Position numbers and translations under genes: made by a program
From: Anaerolineales bacterium
Lineage (GTDB): Bacteria; Chloroflexota; Anaerolineae; Anaerolineales; UBA6663
Reading direction: 5' to 3'
NCBI GenBank assembly: GCA_017999235.1
Contig: JAGOBN010000057.1
Location: forward strand, 1-11,308
Length of the DNA: 11,308 bases
Part shown: piece after piece, positions 1 through 6,967 of the stretch
Layout: every line of letters begins with the position of its first letter
Numbering within the stretch: position 1 is the first letter of the stretch
Notes under the pieces: generated by a model
What the model saw: the letters and a program-made list of their open reading frames with translations, nothing else
Databases searched by the model: none
Told to the model about the DNA's origin: nothing

Positions 1-675
1 CCGCAGAGCGACGGCGGTACGTGAGTCGCCGTGAAAAGGCAGATGCCCGGTGAGCAATTCAAAGAGCAGCACGCCCAGCGCGTAGAGGTCCGCCCGCTGG
101 TCCACGCCGTCCCCGATCACCTGCTCCGGGGCCATGTAGTCGGGCGTGCCCAGCATGGTGTCCGAGCCGGTCAGGCCGGCGCCCGCCATGAGCTTGGCCA
201 GGCCGAAGTCCGCCAGGATGTAGCGGCCCGTGGTGTCGCGCAGCACGTTGGCCGGCTTCACATCCCGATGGACGAGGCCTTGGGCATGAGCATAGGCCAG
301 CGCACTGCCGACCTGCGCCAGAATGCGGGCGGCCTCGCCGATCGCCAGCACCTGCCCGTCGCTCGTGTGCTCATGCAGATAATGGCTCAAGGCGACGCCG
401 TCTACCAGCTCCATCACCATATAGGGCTGGTCGGTCTCGGGGTCGATGTCGTAGTCGTAAATCTGGATGATGTGGGGATGACGCAGCCCGGCCGCGCTCT
501 TGGCTTCGAGCTCAAACCGCGCCGCCGCGCCCGGGCGCTCCAGGACCGCGGCCGTCATCACTTTGACGGCCACCTGCCGGTCCAGGTTGGCCTGGTAAGC
601 CCGATAAACCTCGGCCATGCCGCCGCGGCCCAGCCGCGCCATGATCTGATATTTGCCCAGAGTCCGGCCCAACAT
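1..675 (-). CDS. Hanks-type serine/threonine protein kinase (PknB-like), C-terminus beyond the left edge
   Basis: The minus strand from the ATG at 675 stays open to the window edge (225 codons), so only the N-terminal kinase domain is visible. The landmarks appear in order: Gly-rich loop GRGGMAEVY (about 16-24), VAVK with ATP-binding Lys38, alphaC Glu57, catalytic loop HRDVKPAN (136-143, Asp138), DFGLAK Mg loop (156-161), activation segment GTPDYMAPEQ (176-185) and the F-helix stretch ALGVLLFELLTG. All catalytic residues are present, so it should be an active RD-type kinase phosphorylating Ser/Thr on cytoplasmic partners. Family members usually carry a C-terminal transmembrane or sensory part, which is not visible here. 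It is divergent from the FHA/winged-helix gene at 853. FHA domains bind phosphothreonine, so that protein is a plausible partner, by inference. Its ribosome-binding site is weak. Confidence 0.95.
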   Translation of the reverse strand, partial: MLGRTLGKYQIMARLGRGGMAEVYRAYQANLDRQVAVKVMTAAVLERPGAAARFELEAKSAAGLRHPHIIQIYDYDIDPETDQPYMVMELVDGVALSHYLHEHTSDGQVLAIGEAARILAQVGSALAYAHAQGLVHRDVKPANVLRDTTGRYILADFGLAKLMAGAGLTGSDTMLGTPDYMAPEQVIGDGVDQRADLYALGVLLFELLTGHLPFHGDSRTAVALR

Positions 676-782
676 AGGTGCCTGCGAAGAATGCCTGAGG
701 CTGGCGCCCCTGCCGCCGCCGCGAAAACGTGGGTCAGTATACTGCAAATACCGGCGCGCGGTGATGGGCCGATCGGTGGAGG

Positions 783-811
783 TTAACCGCGGCGGGCAAG
801 CTGGGTATACT
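783..811 (+). promoter_or_regulatory. Sigma70-like promoter for the FHA/winged-helix gene
   Basis: TTAACC (783-788) and TATACT (806-811) are separated by 17 bp, matching the -35/-10 consensus at 4/6 and 5/6. Transcription would begin near 818, about 35 bp before the ATG at 853. On the opposite strand a second TATACT (741 down to 736) faces the kinase gene, but I see no good -35 for it. Confidence 0.5.
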
Positions 812-852
812 CGGGTCAGGCAATACGTCACCCGGAAGGCAGCGGACCGACC

Positions 853-1509
853 ATGCATCCTCCAGCGCAGCTAGTTGTGGAATTCGCCCGCGAATTGCCC
901 GGGCTGGCGGCCGGCCAGGTAATTGAACTCAGCGCGCCCCGCTACCTCATTGGCCGGGCGGCGGCCTGCGACCTGTGCCTGGACGACGCCCGCATCTCGC
1001 GCCGGCACACTGAATTCGTTTGGGACGCGGAGCGCTACGGCGTCGCGGACTGCCAGAGCGCCAACGGCACCTTTGTCAACAACGAGCGGCTGGCCGGCGA
1101 CGCGCGCCGCGTGCTTAAAGACGGGGATGAAATCGCGGTGGGCTCACTGCTCGTCTTGCGCTTCCACGACGACGCCGCTACCGTCGCGGAAGCCCGGCCG
1201 GCGCAGCTGCGGCGCGGCCTCGCGCTCGGCCCGTCCCGCGAGGAAGTCTTTGTGAATTTCAAGCCCCTGGATCCGCCCCTGGCCGAGCTGCAGTACCGGC
1301 TGCTGCGGGCGCTGGTGCAAAAGAAGGGCGAGCTGGTGACGCTGGATGAGGCGGCCCAGGCGATCTGGCCGGAGCTGGAGGCGGTCAGCGATGCGATGCT
1401 GGATAACCAGGTCGCCCGGCTGCGCCAGCGGCTGGATCAATTAGACCCTCAGCACGATTACATCGAACGGATCCGCAGCAAGGGGCTGCGGTTCGTCCAG
1501 CGCCCCTAG
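853..1509 (+). CDS. FHA domain + C-terminal winged-helix (OmpR/Trans_reg_C-like) protein
   Basis: A 218-residue cytoplasmic protein with two domains. Residues about 8-105 form a forkhead-associated phosphothreonine-binding domain: IGR near 34, the core S/H motif ISRRH, then SANGTFVNN and LKDGDEIAVGSLLVLRF. Residues about 135-218 resemble the winged helix of OmpR-type regulators: YRLLRALVQKKGELVTLDEAAQAIWPE, a recognition helix around DNQVARLRQRLDQL, and the wing IRSKGLRFV. There is no receiver domain, so phosphopeptide binding may replace phosphoaspartate signalling. The start is set by the ATG at 853 behind GGAAGG (834-839), a rather long 13-nt spacing. It is divergent from the kinase and ends with its own terminator. 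Acting as a transcription factor controlled by the kinase is an inference. The domain calls are firm. Confidence 0.88.
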   Translation: MHPPAQLVVEFARELPGLAAGQVIELSAPRYLIGRAAACDLCLDDARISRRHTEFVWDAERYGVADCQSANGTFVNNERLAGDARRVLKDGDEIAVGSLLVLRFHDDAATVAEARPAQLRRGLALGPSREEVFVNFKPLDPPLAELQYRLLRALVQKKGELVTLDEAAQAIWPELEAVSDAMLDNQVARLRQRLDQLDPQHDYIERIRSKGLRFVQRP

Positions 1510-1540
1510 TCGCCCGCCTCGACCAGAATACTCTACCTCG

Positions 1541-1572
1541 CGGCGGGCCACGCACTGGGTCCCGCCGTTTTT
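1541..1572 (+). terminator. Rho-independent terminator of the FHA/winged-helix gene
   Basis: A perfect 7-bp GC stem, CGGCGGG (1541-1547) with CCCGCCG (1561-1567), a 13-nt loop and TTTTT (1568-1572), 32 bp after the stop codon at 1509. Confidence 0.7.
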
Positions 1573-1739
1573 GGCTGCGGCCCCGCCGGCCGCGCGCCAG
1601 CTCCTTTTCGATAGATCGGCTTGCTAAAGTGACAGGTTCGCGCCGGCCCCGGCCGGAAACCCTCGGCGTCTCCCGCCTATGCTGGGTCTGTCAGGAGTAC
1701 ACCACCCGGCCAGACGCCTCATCCAACGCGGGAGACAAA

Positions 1740-4271
1740 ATGTTACACAAGCTTCTGTTCCACAATCGTTCGCTGGTGCTGCTCGTCACGCTGCTCGCCG
1801 CGCTGACCCTGTTTTCCGGCGCCGCCGCGCCAGTGTATGCCGCCATCCATCCCCAGGTCATGACCTCGTTCACCACCCCGGGCGGGCAAGTGCGGGGGCT
1901 GGCCTGGGGCGATAACAGCCTGTGGCTCGCGGATGACCAAACCATTTACCGCCTAGGAGCCGGCGGTGCCCTCCAGGCCTCGTACCCCATCACCTACAGC
2001 GTGACGGATATGGCCTGGTTCGAGAACAGCCTGTGGGTGTACGCCGACGGCGGCGGCGTCTACAAACTCAACGCGGCGATCCAGATCTCAGAAACCTTAC
2101 CCATCAGCTACTGGTGCTGCCACGCCATGGAATGGGCGCAAGGCTATCTGTATGTGACGGACTACAACGCCGGCAGCGTGCACAAACACAATCGGGCCGG
2201 CCAGCCGCTGTCCGCCTGGTCGTTCAGCCCCTATATGCACCCGGAGGGCATGACCTATGACGGCGCCAGCCTGTGGATTGGGGACAGCGAAAGCCGCGTC
2301 GTCTATCGCTACTCGGTCACGGGCACCCTGCAAGACCAGGTGGATCTCAGCACGCTGGAGAGCTGTGATTACACCTGCCACACCACCCTGGCCTGGGATG
2401 GGCGCTATCTGTGGTACGCCGGTAAAAACACTGTTTACCAACTCGACCTCACCGGCCCCTTCGCGGACGCCAACGCCGGCCTGGCCGGGGTCAGCGGCAG
2501 CGCTGCTGCCTGGGGCGATTATGACGGCGACGGCCGGCTGGATCTGGTGGTGATTGGCACCGCCGGCGCGGCGCCCCTGACCAAGCTCTATCACAACGAC
2601 GGCCAGCAGGCCTTCACCGACAGCCACGCGGCCCTGCCCAACCTCAGCCGCGGCTCCGTGGACTGGGGCGACTATGATAATGACGGCCGGCTGGACCTGC
2701 TGCTCCTGGGCTGCGGCGATGCCGCCTGCAGCGCCCGCGTCACCCGCGTCTATCGGAACCTGGGCGGCGGCGCCTTCGCCAATGTGGCAGCGGCCGGCCT
2801 GCCCGGCCTCGCGGATGGCCAGGCCGCCTGGGGGGATTACAACAACGACGGCCGACTGGATATTCTGCTCCTGGGCCACAACGGCTCCACCGGGGTCACC
2901 CGCATTTATCGCAACAACGGGAACGGCACCTTCACCGATATCCAGCAGCTGACGCAGGGGCTTTATTCCGGCGCGGTGGCCTGGGGTGACTATGACCGCG
3001 ACGGCCGGCTGGATGCGCTGGTAACCGGCTGTTACACCGCCACCTGTTACCTCACCTCGCTGCAGATTTACCACAACGCCGGCGGCGACAAATTTGACCT
3101 CGCCTTTTCAGGCGGCGGCGCGCGGTACAGCGCGGTGGCCTGGGGCGACTACAACAACGACGGCTATCTCGATTTCTTACTGACGGGGAGCATGGGCTGG
3201 GCCGGCGCTGAGACGTGCAAAACTTTCATCTACCGCAACGACGGCGGGACCGGATTCACCGACATTGGCACGCTGCTGCCCGGGGCGTGTCACGGCTCAG
3301 CCGCTTGGGGGGACTTTGACAACGACGGCCAGCTGGACCTGGCCCTGGCCGGCGAGACCACACCCGACGGTTACAACGCCCAGCTGACGGGCCTCTATCA
3401 CAATGCCGGGAATGGCGACTTCACCGATATCAGGGCGTCGCTCAAAGATGTTAGCGGCGGCGCGGCGACCTGGGGTGATTACGATCAGGACGGCCGGCTG
3501 GATCTACTGGTGACCGGCAGCGGCGTGGCCAATATCTATCACAACGGGAACGCGGCCCCCAATGCCGCGCCCAGCGCCCCGAACAGCTTACAGGCGGCCT
3601 GCGCGGCCCGCGACTGCACGTTGGCTTGGACGGCGCCGGCCGACGATCACACGCCCGCGGCCGGCCTGAGCTTCAACGTCCGCGTGGGGACCACGCCGGG
3701 CGGCAGCGACGTGGTGGCGCCCATGGCCCTGGCGAACCTGGGGTATCGCTTCGTCCCGCGCCCGGGCAACGCCGGCGAGCGGCCGAGCTTCTCGCTCCGG
3801 GGGCTGGCGCCGAACACCACGTATTACTGGAGCGTGCAGGCGATTGACACGGCGGCTGCGGGCTCCCCGTTTGCCGTAGAAGGCAGCTTCATCACCAGCG
3901 CCCAGACGTTCACCTATCTGCCGCTGGTGGTCAAAGCCGCGCCGCCGGCCGCCAACACGCTGTGGTCCGGGACGACCAGCGCCGGCTATCCAGTCTCGTT
4001 CGAGGTCACCCCGAATGGCCAGCAGTGGAGCAACTTCAAGCTGAAAGTCGGCTTCCAGTTCGGGGGCTGCAGCGGGACCTCCGAGACGGTCTTCTCCGGC
4101 CCAGGCGTCATCACCAACAATACCCTGGCCTACTCCGGCTCCTGGTCGTTCACGGGGCAGTACACGTCGCCTACCAGTGCGAGCGGCACGTATAGCATCG
4201 TCAACTACTATGTGGCCGGCTGCGGCGGCTATCTCACCCAGTCAGGCACCTGGACGGTGAGCCGGCCGTAA
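1740..4271 (+). CDS. Secreted FG-GAP/VCBS seven-bladed propeller protein with Fn3-like and C-terminal beta domains
   Basis: The reading frame opens upstream at a GTG (1629), but the ATG at 1740 is preferred. It follows GGGAG (1730-1734) and begins a clear signal peptide: basic start, hydrophobic core LVLLVTLLAALTLF, cleavage after VYA at residue 34. This gives 843 residues. About 56-238 hold five roughly 40-residue LW-rich repeats resembling YVTN/WD propeller strands. Seven FG-GAP/VCBS repeats then follow with the core WGD(Y/F)(D/N)xDGxLD, with Trp at 258, 309, 364, 415, 468, 523 and 578. The 51-55 residue period and DxDxDG Ca-binding loops fit an integrin-alpha-like propeller. An Fn3-like domain covers about 606-717 (LAPNTTYYWSVQAID), then YLPLVV at 726-731, then a roughly 105-residue beta-rich C-terminal domain. 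It is probably extracellular or surface-bound, in adhesion or matrix binding. The ligand is unknown and no catalytic motif is seen. It appears monocistronic. Confidence 0.9.
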   Translation: MLHKLLFHNRSLVLLVTLLAALTLFSGAAAPVYAAIHPQVMTSFTTPGGQVRGLAWGDNSLWLADDQTIYRLGAGGALQASYPITYSVTDMAWFENSLWVYADGGGVYKLNAAIQISETLPISYWCCHAMEWAQGYLYVTDYNAGSVHKHNRAGQPLSAWSFSPYMHPEGMTYDGASLWIGDSESRVVYRYSVTGTLQDQVDLSTLESCDYTCHTTLAWDGRYLWYAGKNTVYQLDLTGPFADANAGLAGVSGSAAAWGDYDGDGRLDLVVIGTAGAAPLTKLYHNDGQQAFTDSHAALPNLSRGSVDWGDYDNDGRLDLLLLGCGDAACSARVTRVYRNLGGGAFANVAAAGLPGLADGQAAWGDYNNDGRLDILLLGHNGSTGVTRIYRNNGNGTFTDIQQLTQGLYSGAVAWGDYDRDGRLDALVTGCYTATCYLTSLQIYHNAGGDKFDLAFSGGGARYSAVAWGDYNNDGYLDFLLTGSMGWAGAETCKTFIYRNDGGTGFTDIGTLLPGACHGSAAWGDFDNDGQLDLALAGETTPDGYNAQLTGLYHNAGNGDFTDIRASLKDVSGGAATWGDYDQDGRLDLLVTGSGVANIYHNGNAAPNAAPSAPNSLQAACAARDCTLAWTAPADDHTPAAGLSFNVRVGTTPGGSDVVAPMALANLGYRFVPRPGNAGERPSFSLRGLAPNTTYYWSVQAIDTAAAGSPFAVEGSFITSAQTFTYLPLVVKAAPPAANTLWSGTTSAGYPVSFEVTPNGQQWSNFKLKVGFQFGGCSGTSETVFSGPGVITNNTLAYSGSWSFTGQYTSPTSASGTYSIVNYYVAGCGGYLTQSGTWTVSRP

Positions 4272-4375
4272 CAGCCCGCTGGCGCCCGCTATCAGTGATC
4301 TGCTTCACGAAAGCGGCCTGAGAGAAGACGCTTCGGCGATAGGAGATTAGCGCGAGGAGAGCTGGAAGCACACTC

Positions 4376-4431
4376 ACACACAAAGATCATGGTTATTCGG
4401 GTTCTCCCCGACAACCATGATCTTTCTGTGT
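4376..4431. repeat. Long hairpin, 19-bp arms with one mismatch, probable terminator
   Basis: Arms 4376-4394 and 4413-4431 are complementary except for one C/C mismatch (4381/4426), and the inner 13 bp are perfect. The loop holds a further 5-bp stem (4397-4401 with 4407-4411). It lies 104 bp after the secreted-protein stop codon, so it may end that transcript. There is no downstream T-run, so classical Rho-independent action is not assured. An extragenic palindromic repeat is the alternative. Confidence 0.6.
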
Positions 4432-4728
4432 ACCTCACGCCCTAAAGTGTACTGCCACATCTGGCCGCTAAACTTCGAGGCGATTTCGAGGCGGAAGCCA
4501 AAGTACAGCCGCTATAGGCTGAATCCGGCGCGGCGCAAGGGCTAACACGCTTGGGTGTCGCCCAGATCACCGCTGAAGGCCACATGGCACACTATGACTG
4601 ATCCCCCGTAGTCACCGGCAACTCGCTCAGGCCGCCGGCCACGCGGCGGCTGTTCCGCACATTCCGCTAGCGTAAGTAATGCGCATTCAGACAGCTTGTC
4701 GTTGAATCAAATGGAATTTTGCACGGCC
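4432..4728. other. Gene-free, unassigned stretch
   Basis: I find no ORF with codon structure like its neighbours. There is a short direct repeat TTCGAGGCG near 4474-4491, two related strings (GTACTGCCACATCTGGCCGCTA and AGTACAGCCGCTATA taken separately) that could be the eroded end of an insertion sequence, and a small GC stem at 4631-4636/4645-4650. The left end of the element encoding the transposase stub at 4769 should lie somewhere here, but I cannot place it. Confidence 0.4.
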
Positions 4729-4760
4729 CCTCCGGCCGGCGGTAGCCTCGCCGCCGGAGG
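4729..4760 (+). promoter_or_regulatory. Hairpin covering the ribosome-binding site of the transposase stub
   Basis: CCTCCGG plus CGGCG (4729-4741, one bulged C) pairs with CGCCG plus CCGGAGG (4749-4760) across a 7-nt loop. The 3' arm contains the Shine-Dalgarno GGAGG (4756-4760) for the GTG at 4769. GCAC (4721-4724) can also pair with GTGC (4763-4766). The structure should hide the ribosome-binding site in read-through transcripts, as is known for IS10 and IS50. Confidence 0.55.
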
Positions 4761-4768
4761 AAGTGCCT

Positions 4769-4921
4769 GTGGATACATCGTCGGCGGAATGGCCGGTCAC
4801 TAATACCGAGCATGGCATGTTGGTCGCGATGGGTGAGTTCTTGCGGCAGCATGGGTTGCTGGAACGGCTGCAGCAAGTGCCTATCCCGCAGAAGGGTCAA
4901 GCCTATATTGGCGGTTGGTAA
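4769..4921 (+). pseudogene. N-terminal stub of a transposase, truncated by the 166-bp element
   Basis: From the GTG at 4769 (GGAGG eight bases upstream) the frame reads about 47 codons of transposase-like N-terminus, including NTEHGMLVAMGEFLRQHGLL and LQQVPIPQKG. It then runs into the terminal repeat of the element at 4913 and stops at 4919-4921. I recall this pattern (a short N-terminus, then a QKxxxxxPQxKL motif) from DDE transposases common in Chloroflexota and cyanobacteria, but I cannot name the family. No continuation is visible in the window. The stub is too short to be functional. Confidence 0.55.
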
Positions 4922-5078
4922 TTCCCGGGCGGCTTGACGATCCCTGCGATCTTTAGCATCCTTGCCATTTACCTGCTGGCTGCGAGGATGCGATGGCCGC
5001 GCTTCTCCTGGAACCCTGGCTGACTCTAGGATTTACCCTCAACCAAGCGGGTCCGTAGGCTGCCCCGAATTACCAACC
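4913..5078 (+). mobile_element. 166-bp non-autonomous (MITE-like) derivative of the IS1-like element at 6899-8596
   Basis: Both ends are the 12-bp inverted repeats GGTTGGTAATTC (4913-4924) and GAATTACCAACC (5067-5078). About 128 bp of the left end align with the left end of the larger element, including the hairpin before the start codon and the first 16 transposase codons from the ATG at 4993 (MAALLLEPWLTLGFTL against MPALHLEPWLTLGLAL). After 5040 it jumps to the right end: 5046-5083 match 8564-8601 with only two differences. It is an internal deletion of a related but diverged copy, mobilisable only in trans. The similarity extends a few bases past the repeats (GGC on the left, ACGTC on the right), so the exact ends are uncertain. 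Confidence 0.8.
4956..4991 (+). promoter_or_regulatory. Conserved leader hairpin in the 166-bp element
   Basis: GCATCCT (4956-4962) pairs with AGGATGC (4985-4991), ending one base before the ATG at 4993. The stem is the same as in the full element (6942-6966), but the loop is longer (22 against 9 nt), which suggests that the stem itself is conserved. Confidence 0.5.
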
Positions 5079-5083
5079 ACGTC

Positions 5084-6893
5084 TGATAGTGTTGGCGAAC
5101 CTATACCGGTAGAGGCGCCGCGGTTGAAAATAGCCGCTTGAATGGTGAAGGACGAGCCTGGGTCAGAGGCTTGTCAGCCAGCCATCGACCCAGGCGGGTA
5201 AGGTTGATGGCCATGGCGATGAGCACATGCTGAAGATGCAGTTTGATTTTCCCGAGGTAGCGCGCTCGGCGTAAATCAAACATGCGCACGCCCAATGACA
5301 GCGTGCCTTCAATCCCAGAACGCCGGGCATACAACTCGGTGTACGCCTGAGTCGTTTCCCGTTCACGCGCGGCCTGCAAGGCATGATACTGAGCAAAGCG
5401 GGGTACCGTTATGCCCCGCCGCGGCGGCGTGGCGCGGGTGCATTGGGTTTGGAGCGAACACGCGCGACAGTCGCCTCTGGCAAACTTGATCTGAATCACC
5501 GGTTGGCCATGGCTGTCAATCACGGGCAACCAGACTTGACTGCGCTGGCCGGCGGGGCAAGTAGCTGACTGGCTGTCCCAATCGATCTGGAAGTCCTTGA
5601 CGGTAAAGGCCTGACTGCCGGGCCGGGCTTGCCAGCTGGTGTCCCGCCGCGTCGGTCCGACCAGATTGACCCCATACTGCTCCCGGCTGGACACGAGCAG
5701 AGCTGCATCCAAGTAAGCTGTGTCGACCAGATGATCGGTCGGCAGCAACTGCTTGGCTTGCAGGGCGGCATGGATGGGCGCGGTGAAATTGCCATCCGTA
5801 CTCGGCGCGGCGCTGGTTTCGACATGCGTAATGATCCGCGGCGCCTCGGACGCGCAGGTTTCGGTCACATGCACCCGATAGCCGACCCAGTCCGTCGCAC
5901 GCTTGCGGCTGAAGCGTGCCTCTGGATCAAACGGCGAGCGAATCGCTAACAACGCGGGCGGCAATTCCCCCGCTAAACGCCAGCGTAAAGTGCCATTTTC
6001 ATGCCAGGTATAGTTTTGGAGCCAGACGCGTTGCAGCGTTTGCACCGCCGGTATTTCTCGCAGCCAACTGGGCGCGGCCGCTTCGCACACGGCTTGCCAC
6101 AAGGCTAGGCCATCGGCGCCGATCACTTCCGCATAGGCATCCCGCTTGGCATGCCCTTTTGGCAGCCGATACTCTTGCAGACGCTCGCCATAGCGCTCCA
6201 GCCAGTCCACGGGACAATGCGCCTGAAGCCAGTCCGGGGCGACGACGGCCAACTGGTTGAGCGTATTCCGCAAAGTTTCGCCGACCAACTCGAGCCGGGT
6301 CAAATCCCGGGTAGCGGCCAGCACATGCGTCGAATCAGTGCGTTGCTGGGGTTGGCCTTTGAGCAATCCGTGGGCCTGAATGTGACGCAGGAGTTGATCA
6401 AAGAGTTTCTGCTCCCAGGTGTGCTCAATCAAGCGCGCCCGAAACTCACTCAACACACTATAGTCAAACCCCGGATCGGTGATCTCCAAGCACAGTAAGT
6501 ACTTCCAATCGATCCGCGTCCGCACGGCCTCAGCGGCCTGGCGGTCCGACAGCCCCTCGGCATATTGCAGAATCAAAACCAACATGAGCCGGACCGGCGA
6601 GAGCGCCGGCTGCCCGTCCACCGGGAAGAGGTCAGCAAAGTCGGCGTCCTGAAACAGGACACCAAAAGTGTCCGCCAGTTGGAGATAGACGTTGCCTTTG
6701 GGGAGAACGGCGTGCGCTACTCGGGCCGTTTCCGCCGGCACGGTATATGAAGCTTGAGCTCGCAAGGACATGGCTGCCTCCTCGTCACTGGTATTGAACA
6801 GGAGTATCCCGCTCAATCTTCGCCCTCACCAGGTCGAGAAAACCTGCCCAGGCAATGCCCATCCACCCACTTTATGGTTCGCCAACAGTATCA
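5084..6893 (-). mobile_element. Complete IS1182-family insertion sequence, about 1.8 kb
   Basis: The outer ends are 18-bp inverted repeats with one mismatch: TGATAGTGTTGGCGAACC (5084-5101) and the complement of 6876-6893 (TGATACTGTTGGCGAACC). They enclose a single long transposase gene on the minus strand, whose stop codon overlaps the left repeat. No convincing target-site duplication is seen; only TC is repeated at both borders. The left end touches the 166-bp element and the right end lies two bases from the shared left end of the IS1-like element. Confidence 0.85.
5101..6771 (-). CDS. IS1182-family DDE transposase, apparently intact
   Basis: A 556-residue protein from the ATG at 6771. 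The frame extends upstream to a TTG at 6816, but only the ATG has a strong Shine-Dalgarno (GAGGAGG). The N-terminal DUF772-type region covers about 25-130 (FPVDGQPALSPVRLMLVLIL, LSDRQAAEAVRTRIDWKYLL). The DDE catalytic residues are Asp146 (RTDSTHV), Asp350 (HLVDTAYLDA) and Glu488 (RRSGIEGTLS), followed by the C-terminal signature MFDLRRARYLGKIKLHLQH. A Cys cluster (C405, C435, C438, C444) sits between the second Asp and the Glu, as is usual for the family. The length is normal and no frameshift is seen, so the element may still transpose and is the youngest of the three here. It performs cut-and-paste-type strand transfer on its own 18-bp ends. Confidence 0.92.
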   Translation of the reverse strand: MSLRAQASYTVPAETARVAHAVLPKGNVYLQLADTFGVLFQDADFADLFPVDGQPALSPVRLMLVLILQYAEGLSDRQAAEAVRTRIDWKYLLCLEITDPGFDYSVLSEFRARLIEHTWEQKLFDQLLRHIQAHGLLKGQPQQRTDSTHVLAATRDLTRLELVGETLRNTLNQLAVVAPDWLQAHCPVDWLERYGERLQEYRLPKGHAKRDAYAEVIGADGLALWQAVCEAAAPSWLREIPAVQTLQRVWLQNYTWHENGTLRWRLAGELPPALLAIRSPFDPEARFSRKRATDWVGYRVHVTETCASEAPRIITHVETSAAPSTDGNFTAPIHAALQAKQLLPTDHLVDTAYLDAALLVSSREQYGVNLVGPTRRDTSWQARPGSQAFTVKDFQIDWDSQSATCPAGQRSQVWLPVIDSHGQPVIQIKFARGDCRACSLQTQCTRATPPRRGITVPRFAQYHALQAARERETTQAYTELYARRSGIEGTLSLGVRMFDLRRARYLGKIKLHLQHVLIAMAINLTRLGRWLADKPLTQARPSPFKRLFSTAAPLPV

Positions 6894-6941
6894 TCGGCGG
6901 TTGGTAATTCCTGGGCGGCTTGACGGACCGTCCTGACCTCA

Positions 6942-6966
6942 GCATCCTCCCCCTATGAGAGGATGC
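6942..6966 (+). promoter_or_regulatory. Leader hairpin covering the transposase ribosome-binding site
   Basis: A perfect 8-bp stem, GCATCCTC (6942-6949) with GAGGATGC (6959-6966), 9-nt loop. The 3' arm carries the Shine-Dalgarno GAGG (6959-6962) five bases before the ATG at 6968. The stem recurs in the 166-bp relative with a loop of different length. Confidence 0.6.
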
Positions 6967-6967
6967 C

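Noticed and set aside
31..786. A 251-codon plus-strand open frame opposite the kinase.
   Set aside because: The minus strand carries all the kinase motifs; the plus frame is low-complexity shadow.
2097..3074. A 325-codon open frame on the minus strand inside the secreted-protein gene.
   Set aside because: It is the antisense shadow of the repetitive GC-rich FG-GAP coding sequence. The plus-strand frame has a signal peptide, regular repeats and known domains.
4631..4650. GC stem GCCGCC/GGCGGC as a terminator.
   Set aside because: No T-run and no gene ending nearby; expected by chance in this base composition.
5079..6898. Target-site duplication for the IS1182 or IS1-like element.
   Set aside because: Flanks compared directly share at most two bases (TC) at the IS1182 borders, too few to support a duplication.
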